Shown here one piece after another: positions 1 to 13,683 of a DNA stretch of 64,000 bases. The stretch covers positions 4,114-68,113 of the forward strand of contig MU270083.1 of assembly GCA_021432635.1 (NCBI GenBank). The letters are read 5' to 3'. A program made the translations under genes and the position numbers. This DNA comes from Thozetella sp. PMI_491 (Eukaryota; Ascomycota; Sordariomycetes; Chaetosphaeriales; Chaetosphaeriaceae). Every line of letters starts with the position of its first letter. Position 1 is the first letter of the stretch. The notes under the pieces were generated by a model. That model searched no databases. It saw only the letters and a list, made by a program, of their open reading frames with translations, and was not told the DNA's origin.

Positions 1-200
1 TTGCAGGTAGATGCTGGTCTGCCTTCTACACGCCTCCCCCCCCTCCCCCGCCTATCTCAGCTTCATGCGGCGCAAGTGCCATTTTGTGAGAACCTCATCA
101 ATGCCTGAGGCCCAGCCTCGGGCTGTTGTGTGCTCCGCCCTGTCTCGATATGCAGGTGCGCGTGGCTCATTGGAGCCACATAGGGTTACACTGCGTGTAG

Positions 201-1399
201 CCGGCTCAATCTCTCTCCGCCTCTGTGGGCGCCTCAGAGCCTTACCAACCTGAGGGCCATTTCATTATAAAGAGTGTAGAGGAACGACAAGACGTTTCCT
301 TCCGAGGGCAGAGATTTGGGTACGGCGCAGACACCGTGTCACGCAAGTCAAGAACTAAGGTACCTTCTCGTGTGAGCTGCTTTCCCACCCCTAGCCAGAC
401 TTGGCCGACCTGTGCGGATCGAGTCAATTCTGGGCTGGTGTCCTTACTTACCTTTTTTTCGGCAGGCCGAGAGAGACAAATTCGATAACAACCGGGCCTC
501 AGGGGAGGACCCAGCACACGGTCCTCCCTAACCACTTATTTCGTCGCAATGGAGTAGTAGCGGTCAAATTGGGTCAACCTCTGAGGGGGATCGTGCCTGT
601 TACAGTGGCTCTCCGGTCGGGTTCCCCGCGAGAATCGCATGTGACTTGTATGAGACGCCTCATTGGAGCCCAGAATTTGAACACTACGCGGAGGATGACG
701 ATGTCAGGGGGATTGCATCCCATTTTGGGGTGTCCACGCCAGATGTGTCCACGCCTGATGTTGATGGCAATTGGTTGCTCGATGTTGATGACGATTGGTT
801 GCTCACAAATCCGATCGCCACCTTCTTGAGTCGTCAGATCCAGCAGTCAAGAGAGAAGCAGCAGGATTCCAGTCCCATCGACCAAATCCCTGAACGTTTC
901 AGCTATACCCACCTGGGGATGCGTTGTGATCCCAGCCTCGTGACAGACTCAGGGTTCAGCACCCTGGCTGGAGAACAACTTAGCTCAGAGCAGCCGCAGA
1001 GTAATCTCAGCAGTACGACTACGGACACGTCGCACCGAAGTGATTCTCCATCAACATCAGAGAGGAATACTGTAGTGCACAAAAGAGAAAGGTCAGTCGT
1101 CTTTGTCTCAATGTCTTGCTTCTAGTGGCTCGTTCCGCCACCAGCAGCATTCTACTCATACATTATAACACAGCACAGTCTAACAGATCTTCAGACAACG
1201 CGCTGAGCAGCCGCCTTTCACCTGTGCATTAGAAACCTGCGGCAAAGAGCTGAAAGATCGCAAGACAAAAGAAAGACATGAAGCCATACATCGGGGGGAT
1301 CGCCTAACATGTCTCCGGTGCAACAAGAGCTTCGGCTCGAGACTCGACAATTTTAAACGACACATGCATCGCTTATGCAAAAGAAAAGATGACACCTAG
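201..1399 (+). CDS. C2H2-type zinc-finger protein, 5' end unresolved
   Basis: Probable nucleic-acid-binding protein with two C-terminal zinc fingers. The well-supported part is an exon ending at 1091, an intron at 1092-1194 (branch CTAAC at 1180, acceptor TTCAG) and a last exon 1195-1399. Finger 1 reads C-x4-C-x12-H-x3-H. Finger 2 reads C-x2-C-x13-H-x4-C, so its last ligand would be Cys. A basic tail follows (LCKRKDDT). Upstream, the frame is open from 201, a phase-0 intron at 360-465 fits well (pyrimidine-rich acceptor), and a short exon starts at 466. How that exon joins the one read from about 674 (GT at 521, AG at 673 is one option) and where the ATG lies are not settled. The region before the fingers is acidic and Ser/Thr rich with no recognised domain. 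The target is unknown; the fingers are clear, the full model is not. Confidence 0.6.
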
Positions 1400-2588
1400 G
1401 CTAAGCAGGTGAGACTTCTCCTGCCCCCGTATTCTGGGAACCTCCGCGGCGACCTAAGACAAGGGCTGGTGCTCGGATCAGCTCTCCTCAGGCGCGCGCT
1501 TGGCCAAGCACCGCGGCAGATACGGGGATGCAGATATGAGAAATGGATCTCGCCTGGCTTATTCGCCACATGGGTTCTAGGAAATGCAAGTCGAAATACT
1601 TGCCGCGCCTGACGGGCTTGGATGGTGCCTTGGTACCTTCCTCGCAGAACCCCCTGGTACCGTCCTCACAGGCGCCGACGCCCCGGCCCTATTTCTCTAT
1701 TCTTTCCTGCAATATAACACATTTTATATTGCAGGAAAGAATAGAGAAATAGGGCCGGGGCGTCGGCGCCTGTGAGGACGGTACCAGGGCACCATTTAAC
1801 GCCCAGCCCATGAACAGTGTCTTCTTCCATGTATGTAGTTAGTTTTAGGGTTGCGCTGGCGCGATCCCTAGGTCGAGACCTATCGCTGAATCTATAGTCC
1901 TGGCATGCAAAATAGGATTTGCTCTGGTTTGAAAGGGAGACGGCCCAACCCGTGAATCTGTGCTTCTTTGAGACCTGTAACCTTGGAAGCTTCCAGTAGT
2001 TTAAATATCCTGAACGTACCGAAAGAAGCATAAAATGGACATTCTGAAATGTGGAAAAAGATTCGGATCGGCTTTCGGCACGAACTATATATTAAGGGCC
2101 ACTTCCTCCGAACCCTTATGGTACCACCACGTCCGAGGATAGAGTTTGTGCAGTCCCTCTCGATGCTGTCTACATAGTTGCCTCAAGTATTGACCCAAGT
2201 GGGCGAGTCAGTCTCCACTTACACACTCTCTGTAGTGGCGCTTTCGTGGTGCGGAACATACATGTCGCGGCTCACCGGAAGCAAATTTGGGGCATGAAGT
2301 TCACTAGCGACGCAGTGCTACTATGGGAGTCAACGCACAAATGAGACTAAGGATCTCTTTAATAGGAGGCGGTGGCCGGAGATCAAAGGAGAAGGTGAAC
2401 AGCTAAACTCTTTGCCCGATATGAGCAATACCTGTGTTGCCAAACACGAACTCGTATTATCTTGCAAGCAGCTTAGCTCAAACAACTGTCTCGTGGGTGG
2501 GGGAGAAGTTCTCTGGCTCGACATGATGTGAATTCCCGCAATTTTCTCTTTAATTTGGAATACGGAGAACATACGCGATAGAAGTGCG
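1400..2588. other. Intergenic, with a long inverted repeat
   Basis: No convincing coding frame. It holds the inverted repeat listed separately at 1622-1795. The remainder, especially 1800-2330, is visibly richer in A+T than the genes, and I recognise nothing in it. Confidence 0.6.
1622..1795. repeat. Perfect 66-bp inverted repeat (hairpin), 6-nt loop
   Basis: Positions 1652-1717 and 1724-1789 are exact reverse complements, base for base, separated by six bases (CACATT). Pairing resumes further out: 1622-1637 on the left matches 1780-1795 on the right with one mismatch, but the left side carries about 29 extra bases. Those extra bases look like an imperfect tandem copy of the adjoining arm (TGGTACC, then TCCTCGCAG against TCCTCACAG). 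No target-site duplication, transposase or other terminal repeat was seen. It could be a small non-autonomous foldback element or an inverted duplication made by template switching. The RNA would fold into a very stable hairpin. Confidence 0.95.
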
Positions 2589-2594
2589 TATAAA
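2589..2594 (+). promoter_or_regulatory. TATA box candidate
   Basis: TATAAA lies 131 nt upstream of the ATG of the small secreted-protein candidate, in a suitable position for its core promoter. This is inferred from motif and spacing only. Confidence 0.35.
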
Positions 2595-2719
2595 GTCGGC
2601 CTATCAGCACAGGAGGAGGAGGACTGATCCCCATCCCAAGTCTCGCACACAGTCACAGTTTATCCTCGCAGCCACACCTCGTCACAGTAACGACCTCGAA
2701 ATCTCTTCCAAATTCGAAA

Positions 2720-2997
2720 ATGAAGTTCACGCTCCTCATCGCCGCTTCTGCTTCCCTATTCTCGGCAGTCTTTGCTGTCCCGAGGCAGGACGGCAAGAGG
2801 ATGGCCGATAACACTATAGTTGCTACAGGTATTTTCATCGCAACCAGCATCTCATTCACTGTACTGACCTGGATGTATCAGGCTACGCAGACGTACACTG
2901 TGGTGGCCAAGCGGATGACCTCAGCGTGTTTTCGTATAACACCTGCAGTATGGACTCCAGATCCGCTTACAACGGCACACCTGCTCCAGAAGATTAA
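2720..2997 (+). CDS. Small secreted-protein candidate
   Basis: Exon 1 (2720-2828) encodes a clear signal peptide: Met-Lys, a hydrophobic Leu/Ala/Ser stretch to about residue 19, and a likely cleavage after SAVFA. A 53-nt intron (2829-2881) has GTATTT, a CTGAC branch site and a CAG acceptor. It joins in frame to an exon ending in TAA at 2995-2997, giving 74 residues. The mature part has two Cys and a GKR dibasic site that Kex2 could cut. There is a TATA box upstream. The protein may be longer: an open frame at 3218-3427, ending in NCAVGC, could be a further exon, but I found no splice path that keeps the frame. Family unknown; effector or peptide roles would be guesses. Confidence 0.45.
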
Positions 2998-4919
2998 CAC
3001 GAGGATGCCTTCAGCTCCCCTTCCCCAAGACTTTCTCCTAAAGATGAGCTCGATTCGGCCGCTGAACGGTCATAACCTCACTTTATATACGCAAGTTCTA
3101 GTGCGCTTCTATTCCTCAGACTGGCCATATTTCTGACCACTTGGTACACCAGGGATGCGAACTGCAACAGCACCTGCGACAGTCTCCAAGTCACTACATA
3201 TATTCCAGAGTACGTAATTGCCATTCAAAACTGCCATTTCCAGCTTCCACTCTGGCCTGGAACTGGGCGGTCGCAACCGATTGGTGTCCAGCCTCGAAGT
3301 CTTCAGGCGCGTCTCAGCCCCGGTCAAAGCATTTGCTAACCTAGATGCCAATAGCTTTACGCTGACCACCCCTAACATTAATGACAAAGTTGTGGCATTC
3401 ATGGCCAACTGCGCGGTCGGCTGCTGATGCAGGGATGGTTAGAGCTAATATCTATGGTGGCTGAAAATAAGGAGGCGCCTTGGTCTCCTCTCAGACCTCA
3501 ATCGGTGGATTTTTTCTTCTGGAATACACCGCATTTAATACATATTCTACACCTAATACATTCAATTCTCGCCACGCTTCAGCCAAAGAGGCACCCCAGA
3601 GCCATAGTGAAAAAATGGTCCGGAGACTTGATATCCCATTCGACAGCCTCTCAGGTACCCCTGTCTAAAGCTTTTGGGATGGATGCAGTGTTGCAAGCTT
3701 CGTGCGGGCACCCTCGATTCTGATGGCGAATGACCCGCCTACAGCGGCGTTTTGTGGCGCGTACCTCGGAGATTTCTTGCGTTTGGCGGGCTTTGACTCG
3801 GTGCTCGATGCTCTGGAGCCCACGGTTCGAGCTATGGGGGGTAAAATGTGAGACTGTGAGCAGTTCTGACGGCGCGGCAATGGTTTCTCGCTTACGGGTC
3901 AGGGGTAAAGTAAACAAGGTTGCGTGCGACTAAACACTAAACAAGGGCGGGGAGTGGAGAAACTGTGGGGGGCCTGCGGTCGTTCGTGTGCAGCTGCCCC
4001 CAGTGTACGAAATGGGGCCAACACCGTCTCGCTGCGTGCCTCCGAAGTCGGTTGGAACTCTCCCGAGAAGAGAGAGTCCCTGCCTGCCCGCCTTCCTTGG
4101 CCTTCTTTTCGCCGCAAGGCTCGTCATAGGCACTCATGCACACCTACCTACCTTTGGCTGTGTAGCTAGAACAGAAGGTGCCTCGTTCGTGTCTCAGCGT
4201 CCACCCCCGGGATATCGGTCTCTCGCCCTCGCCCCTCCCCCTCCCTGGCTTGCCTGGCAGCCTGGGCCGACGACGGCTTGCATGTTGGCGTCTCCTTGAT
4301 CCTCACCGCTTCCAGGAGCCCCTTGTCGCAGACTCTATCCTGTGCTACCATACCGTAATTACCCTCTGGCCGATCGCAAAGGAGGATCGTGGCTGCCTCG
4401 CTGTGGGGCCTCATCCAAAAGTTGGAGAAGGTGGGGAAGATCGCCCGAGCCGCCCGACCGCCCCATCCAGCAAATTGGTGTCTGGAGTGGTAGGGATGAG
4501 CTTTCATGACGACGCTCTGGGCGAACCCCGCCACGATCGCTCCCTTCCCCTCTCTGCGCTGTAAGCTTCTCGCGCCGGCCCTGGACCCTGATTCCTCTGC
4601 CTCGTGGGCTCTCCCGTGCTACCACCAAACCACCAAACCACCGAAACCAAGAAAGCACGACAATCCCACTCTTGCTCTCCCGATGAACTAGCCATTGAGC
4701 CGGAGAACGGCCGTGTGCAACCGAGAGCCGACCATCACTTGTTCCTCTGCATTCGTAAACTTGCCGGCCAGAGACCGGCGAGGTCTGAAATTTATTTGTT
4801 TAGTTCTACTTTGACAGCTCACCTTCGTGCTCGAGACATTCCAACTCTCCATCCCGAGACAGCCATATCCAGAGCAGGTGATCGTTTAGGACCCTTGGGA
4901 TCTGAATCAACCAGCTGTC
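2998..4919. other. Intergenic and 5' flank of the dehydrogenase
   Basis: Apart from the unplaced open stretch at 3218-3427 ending in Cys, no frame here looks like protein. Overlapping frames near 3900-4700 on both strands are GC-rich noise. The last few hundred bases should hold the promoter and 5' leader of the dehydrogenase at 4920. Confidence 0.5.
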
Positions 4920-6885
<1,966 letters not shown>

Positions 6886-9800
6886 CGGAGCCATTGGAGG
6901 TCAGGCGCGGAGTGGGCGCTGAGAGAACGGGCCGAGTTTGTTGATAGTCAATAGGAGCTGCAAGGGGCTATATGCGTCGCGACAAGGAGACTTGAGCGCG
7001 GAACACAGTTTAGCAAAGCCTTGCTAGCCGGTCCTTGATCAATGCCTAGACTATAATGCGACGTTGCATACCGCCACAGAGGCGCAAACCAATCTGCTTC
7101 AAGATATTCGTGGCCTTGGGGTATCAAAGCAGCTACTCGGTCGTTCTGCACGGACTGGAAGTTGACCAAAGGCGACAACCCACCAAGCAAGGGTAATACG
7201 GCTCCGAAGACGGGTGCTCGGAAAGTCTAAGGCGAGTAGTCGAGACTCCGTCTAGTCTTCCAACTCTTGGGGGATCCTGGTGGGTGGTAGTGTGGGGGTA
7301 GGGTGTTCGTCGCGGCATGCTCCCGGGCATAGCATGCCATGCAGCCTAAACCTGGAGAACTTCTCGACATCCGTCGCTCGCCTACTCACAACTCATATCG
7401 CAGTCCGAGTAATAGTGACATGTCACATGGCGTCTCCACGTCTCACCCTCCTCATATGACGCACATACGAGTACTTGCCCCAAACGGAAGGGCCAAGTAG
7501 GAAGCATCGTGGAGGTAGTGGTGGGCCGGCACTCGCACCGCAGCTTTGGTCCATGGTGAGATGATAGACCAATCCTAGGCACGACCTTAGCGATAGCGCC
7601 AAGTGCACACCACTCTGGCCTAGTAGTTTAAGACGCCACATAAGAAATGGACAAGTGGAGGTGTCTACATGCCGGGATAAGTGTAAGTGATGGCCATCAA
7701 ACAACTAACCGGTGGCCCTAATGGGAAATCTTTTCGCCAGCCACTGGTTTACTTTTGCTTGCTGTCCACTCTAGAAAATTGTTCGTACTATCTTGCGGTG
7801 ATATGTGACAGTGAGAACTATGCTCGAAGGGCTATATTGCCAAGAGCGTCCCTGTGTGAGGCTCGACGGGTTTGAAGGAGCCATTGGGCAACCCCCCAAC
7901 GACTCTGTGGGTAAGTGGAGCAGAAAGAGGCTGACCAGCTAGGTTGCGAGCGGTGCAACCCAGCCTGCCGTGATTTGCCCAATATTGTGGTCAAATCAAC
8001 CTGTCAAGACCCCTCAAATGTCCCCATTCTTGCGTCTGCAGCGACGATTGGGTAGACTGGGTGCTGCGTTGTCTTCGCCCGTCTTAGGTGGCCGTGTACA
8101 AGTCTTTGGCAAAGGCAAGTGTCGTGGCCAAATGATGCTCCTGCCCCCGCTGGGCTAAGGAGTCGGTGTAGTTCATTCTCCTTGCACCCGTGGTGGCCAT
8201 GGCGCCTGGAAACCTGGTTTGGACGGAGCAAGCCGCTTCCCAGCCGATCTTTGGCAGAAGAAGGCGGGGATGGACGGGGTTTTGACGCTGGGATAGTCAA
8301 AACACGAAACCCCTCATATGAGAGGAGCAGTGATAAGCGTTTTGGGACTAGGGAGGTGTCGCAGACCAAGGAAAACTCGGTCTCGTGGGACGCTTGACTG
8401 GCGAGCCTCAACTCGCCGCCTACGGTCTTGATATAGAAACCGAAGGTCGCGGGCCAATGGCTGATGGCCATGTCGCCTGCCGCATGGTCACACGACCCTG
8501 ATGGTCCCCGCCAGGGGCCAGACAAGGAGGGACCTCACCGTTGAACCGGCAGGCCGACACGGTAGCTGCGCGGGTGAGTACAACGCCTTACGTACTGCAA
8601 AATGAATATGAGCATTGAGCCGAGCCTGCATGAGAGAGGCTGATTTGATGGAGCGGCCCGAGGTGGATACAAGAGGCTTTGGTTATTAACGGCTGTTGCT
8701 ACAAAATAGAGGGAGCTGTTGGGAGGTGCAGGCACAGAAATCCTATTGCGGCTTAGCTGCACCGCTGGATGCCTCCAGATGTTCGGCACTGTCCATGATG
8801 TACACAGGCGGTGAGCTCGAGCGGGCGCCCAGCTGAGGAAATGAGGGGGGTTCCAGGCGCCATTGTCTCCTGTTGGTAGCAGAGGCAGCAGGATGATGTT
8901 TGTGCCATCTCCTCGTAAGCCAGACATAGCTTGGCACGAGAAAAGGCTGTGAGCCCTGACGTCTGGGCTGTCGGCCGTCAAGCGCCGCCGCGCCAGGGGG
9001 CTTCCCGTGGTTGGTGGGTGTTGGCGGAGCCGAGGTGCTAGGGTGCCTTTCGGGAGAGTGGGTAGGAGGGGCATGTGGGCTGGTCTGTCCTTTCGTTTGG
9101 AGATGCAACCCTAATCCGATTTCCTGCAAAATCGCGTCCGAGAACTGATGGGGGTCGCACGGTTAGATTCTGTTGGGTTGGGTTGGATGGACGCGGTGCC
9201 GCCAGATTAAAAGCGGTAGGTATGCGGAGTCATGGTTGCTTGTGACAAGCCCTCTGACACACCCTTCTTGTGCAAGAGAAGGCTCTACGGTCAACTGGTT
9301 ATCAAGCCTAGCACCCACCTTCGGCCAGTGACGGCAGATTAGGAAGCTGCTTGGACAAGGCGGGGGGCGCGGGCCCATGGCCATGGAGCACGCTGGTGTT
9401 CGGAGGTTTGGCGTGAGACGCAGCGGTCGGCCAGAAACTCACCCCACAATGTTGCTCCGGGTCTAGAACATCGATTGTCCTCCCTGCATGGGGGCCCAGG
9501 GCAGATGGCATTGCAATGAGCAGAGAGGAGACTCGGCTCGGAAAATCGGAACGTGTTGGCCGAGAGCTGTGAGATGGTGACCAGAACTGCCTTGCAGTGG
9601 TGGTGTTGCTCCACTCACTTGAGCTGTGTGTCGCCGCCAACTAGGACTGCCCCGTCCCTTATGACCATAAACTCGCAAAGGAGCCTGCCAGATGTGGCTC
9701 CGGATGGCGGGACCTGGCGAACGGCAGTCGGTTCGGGTTCATACCCATGTAACACCCGAAGGTCCACGTGGGTTCCGTCGGTCGCCAAGTGGATGTAGGG

Positions 9801-11767
9801 TTCTTTTGGGGCTATTGTACAGTCCCGGCTGTCTATCGCATGCCCATGTGTCCACGGCGTGGGATGAAGCGGAGTCGATCCAAGGTAACGTGGGAGGCCA
9901 GCGGCTTGATCTTATCTCATCCCGGTCACTGGCAGCTTGAGGGACCCGTGATGTACCAGGAAGGGGAGAGGAGAGAGGGGTGGGAGGGAGAGGGGAATAG
10001 GAATGAGGGTGCAAGGTGCGGAATGCGGAGCGGTGTGGAATGAGGACCTGGGCAGTGGTGCGGCTAGCCTGGCCAGGGATCGTCGGCCTGGCGAGCTGGC
10101 AGATGCAGCTAGGGGAGGTACCATGTAGCTGAGGGAGAAAACCAGAGAACAAACTCCAGGCGCAAGATCATGATTCGTAATGGGGTCTTGCCAGGGGCCC
10201 TTGTCCTCTGGGAGAACGAGTCCTGGGGTCCCGGACTCCAATTGCTGTTCTCGGCTCGAAGCCGCGGGGAGGGGAGGGGGGGAAGGGCTCCTCCTCGAGT
10301 TGCGTGACCACCTGTTGTGGGAGGCTCTCAGACTTCAAGCCTGTGGTTAAGAAATGAGGGTCGGCTAGGGCTTGGAAGGAAGCGAGCCACGTGCAGTCAC
10401 GCATCTCTAGGGACATGGCGGGGCGTGAGGTGAATGGAGGAGGATATTTTTGAGCGCCGAGAGCTTGTATCATTCAACACTTCGGCGGAAGGCACCTCGT
10501 ACCTGCCAATCGAAGACGTGGCGGACGACTTACACGGGCTCCTCTGCTCGTTTGGACAGACGGAAGGTACACCTGGGGCTACAGGAAATTCGTGAGCCGC
10601 CTTGGAGTTCCAGCAGGGGCTCATACCCCTGAAGCACTAGAATCATGTGCTAAAGGCTAATGCCATTTAGGTACCGTTAGCACTTTTTTAGTCAAGTGGA
10701 TGCATGACAACATTCGTTTTTCTCTCCTGCCGCCTCTAAGGCCCATTCCTCTCTTCCCTCTCTCTCTCTCTTACATCCCATTCTCGGGAGCATTGCCAAA
10801 GGACAGGCAGCGAAGGTGCCTGTTTTCCCAACGTGTAGCTCCTGTCGCGTCTTTCGGTTTCAGCACTCGTGGTTCTGCACACGCCCTCGCTCTTTCCTGC
10901 CTCAGGACCCTCCCTAGAAAGCCTCACCCATGGACCTTGTCCGGTCTCGGTGCTTCCGCTTAAAGGTCCAGCACATGTCAGTCTCTCGAGATCCAACATC
11001 AACAACAACCCGGCCCCTTGACCAACCTACCCCAAGCTCCCAAATCGCTTAGCCAGGTGAGCCGCCTAGGACAGCACCCTTCGCATCCTCGCAAACTCGG
11101 TCTCGGGAGCTCCGCGTGCCACTGCATCTCCATAAATCAGCAGGGAGCAGCAGTCAGACTCACCACCGTCATCTCTCGTAGCACCAACCGTCTCCCTCGC
11201 CACGGCCAGCCTCCGGAGGACCCAGCCGCGTTTATATCGCCCCAACCACGGCTCTTTCGGTCGGGATCGTCAGCTTTCCACCATAGGCTGGTAGCCGTTG
11301 GCTATCCCTGGCGCTGCGGGGACATAGGATATAATTTGAATGCGTTGCAACATGTAAGCAACCTGAGGCGGCTTGCCGGCACTACACCACCCTTTGCGGC
11401 TTCCTTCCTGATCACATAATGCGCACGCCCAAGTCGGGTTCATGGATGAGGGCTCATTGCCATTCATCCGTCAGATCTTGTTCGTCACCTGCGTGCACGG
11501 TATCAGCTCTAGTCGGGTTCTTACTCGGAGCTGCCACCCCCAGACTGTCACCATCCCGCCGTTCCTCCACCTCCCCACAGCGTCTACCGGCCCCCGTCTT
11601 AACCTGCTCCTTAGCTATGAGTATTCTGCACAAGCCCGGTGGGGTCCTAGGAAATTGCGCCAACTAGTTGACCCAGTCAAGACTGATGGTGAGCATGCCA
11701 CTGCTGGCCGCTGCTTCCCCACACTCTGCTTACTACCAGGGCCCCCAGCTACCCAGCCGCCACCAAG
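6886..11767. other. Gene-poor stretch of about 4.9 kb
   Basis: I find no supported gene. Frames of up to 179 codons (for example 8004-8525 and 8535-9074, both minus) have composition and overlap typical of chance frames in GC-rich DNA and lack matching splice signals or recognisable motifs. The last kilobase (about 10700-11767) is rich in pyrimidine tracts and probably contains the promoter and long 5' leader, perhaps with leader introns, of the gene at 11768. Confidence 0.5.
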
Positions 11768-13683
11768 ATGACCGAGGAGACCGTGGCCATGCTGTTGCCC
11801 AAGGGCTTCGTTCTCAACGACACTGGCATCTACGACGAAGTCGCGAGCTACCCAGTGGTACCCCCAGAGAGGATCACTAAGTTCTGGGGAGGTTCGTGGA
11901 ACCTCTCGATAACCTGTTGGAAAGGTATCATCGCTGACACGTTACAGTATATACCACCACGTTTCGCCGGCTCGTTGACCCGACCGCGTCACGACTCGAG
12001 TACTTTTGGTGGCATGTCTGGGGGAGTGACCGACGCTATTTATCTGGGCCGATCCTGGCCAAGATTTTCAAGGAAATATCTGATGGCCCGACGTTTGTAC
12101 CTCTGAGGGGGCCTCCCAACCGATATGACCCCCAACGCGTACGGATCTTTCACAGCCTACCGCCTCACGGCCTAGGTGCTAACATACACCAGGAGTCAAG
12201 GATCATAAGCGAAGAACGGCCGACGATGGAGGTTAGGGATAGGGCTGAGTCAGAGCAGGGGCAGTCTCGTGGTTCGGTTGACAGCGCCAACCCCAAAGAG
12301 CCCACGCCATCCTCGTCGAGACCGCCACCGCCTCATCCGATTCTGAAGAAGCCTAGGGGACCTTCAACCTCAGGATCTCGGCCCACAGCCCGATTCGCTC
12401 TACCGCCAGACTCGTCCGACGAAGATGGGAGGCAGGAGCCATCATCACAGGGCACAGCGTCCGACATGCCACCGCCCCCGCGTCCTACCAGCTACAAAGG
12501 AGAGAAGAAAGCAGCCGTAGCGACTACTAAGAAGTTTGTGGCCTCGACCGCAGCCTCGAAGAGACGACCAGTACTACCAAGACGGCAAAGCTCGCAATCC
12601 TCAGACGCAGGCTATGCACCACCAGTTGGTAAGCAGCCTGCCCCGCAAAGATCGAGCTCTCAGAGTAGTACCGGGAGTTCGTCACAGGTGGAAGGACCAG
12701 TAGGTGGATCTCATGCTAGGCGTGGTCCGAGGCAGCATTATGCTCGACAGCAAGCCAAAGGATCTTCACGCCGTAGCGCCGAGGAGCCCGCAGCCAACAT
12801 CCACCAAGGACGAGTGCGTGGTGAAAACACGCCAGCCATCACACAGGCGGAAGAAAACGCGAGTACAGAGGCGCTTGCTCAACCGCGGCCACAGACGACC
12901 CTGGCTACTTTGCCAGAGCCAACGCCCTCTGCAACTCAAAAGCAACCAATCGTCACGCAACGGGTACACGGTTTCTTGCCAAAAAGAGGGCCAGGGGTAG
13001 TATCCCCAGCACAGTCAGAAGGAGCACCTGTGCCGGAGCGGCCAATGAGTATCGAAGCATCACAAACGCTCGTTCTACAAAGCCGCCGGCCTGTGACTGC
13101 GCAACCGCTGGACTTCATTCCACCGAGCCGGCCGGTCGCACCTCAACAAAGCCCTGGCGCCACCTCCTCCTCTGGTGGCAGGTATTCGGGAAATTTGCTC
13201 TCGTATGAGCTGAACAAAAGTTATAGCGCAACGAACCGGCCTCCCGCTCCTATAGCTGGATTCGTCGCCGACCGGAGGAGCCCGATCCTGCCGCCGGACT
13301 CCCACACTAATGTGGATGCTCCCGAGAGGCGATCTAGTGTTGGCGGTCTGCAGCCTCCACAGGCTGTATCGAGCGTGGTTGGTACAACCACAACAACAGC
13401 AAAGGGACAGTTTGACTCAGATACTGTGCCAATCCCAGTTCTTCCCGAGGCGTCGAGTGCTACTGAACATACAAGCTTTGGATCGCAGTCGAAGTCGCCA
13501 TCACTACTTAATATGCAATTCACACCTACGCAGCCCAATCCAGCGCCACCGGTCCCCTTTGGAAGATCGAAGAGTCAACTCAAGCTTGTGCTGGAGAGAG
13601 AAAAGGAGAGAGGTCATGACATTCGTCCGTCGCGCTTTTCTGGCGGAGGGCGGCGCAAGGGGGGAGAGCAAAGTAACAAATAG
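11768..13683 (+). CDS. areA GATA-like (DUF1752-type) domain protein
   Basis: A fungal protein with the short N-terminal domain annotated as 'nitrogen regulatory protein areA, GATA-like'. It has no GATA zinc finger itself and its molecular function is not established. Exons: 11768-11891, 11948-12138 and 12193-13683, giving 601 residues. The domain spans about residues 23-100: VASYPVVPPERITKFW, then VYTTTFRRLVDPTASRLEYF, WWHVWGSDRRYLSG and PLRGPPNRY. The first intron (11892-11947) has a CTGAC branch. The second (12139-12192) has CTAAC and CAG but is 54 nt, phase 0 and free of stops, so keeping it only adds 18 residues. The rest is disordered, rich in Pro, Ser, Gln and Thr, with HPILKKPRGPSTSG near the start and a conserved-looking basic tail (FGRSKSQLKLVLEREKERG). 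The start is the first ATG before the domain. Confidence 0.85.
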
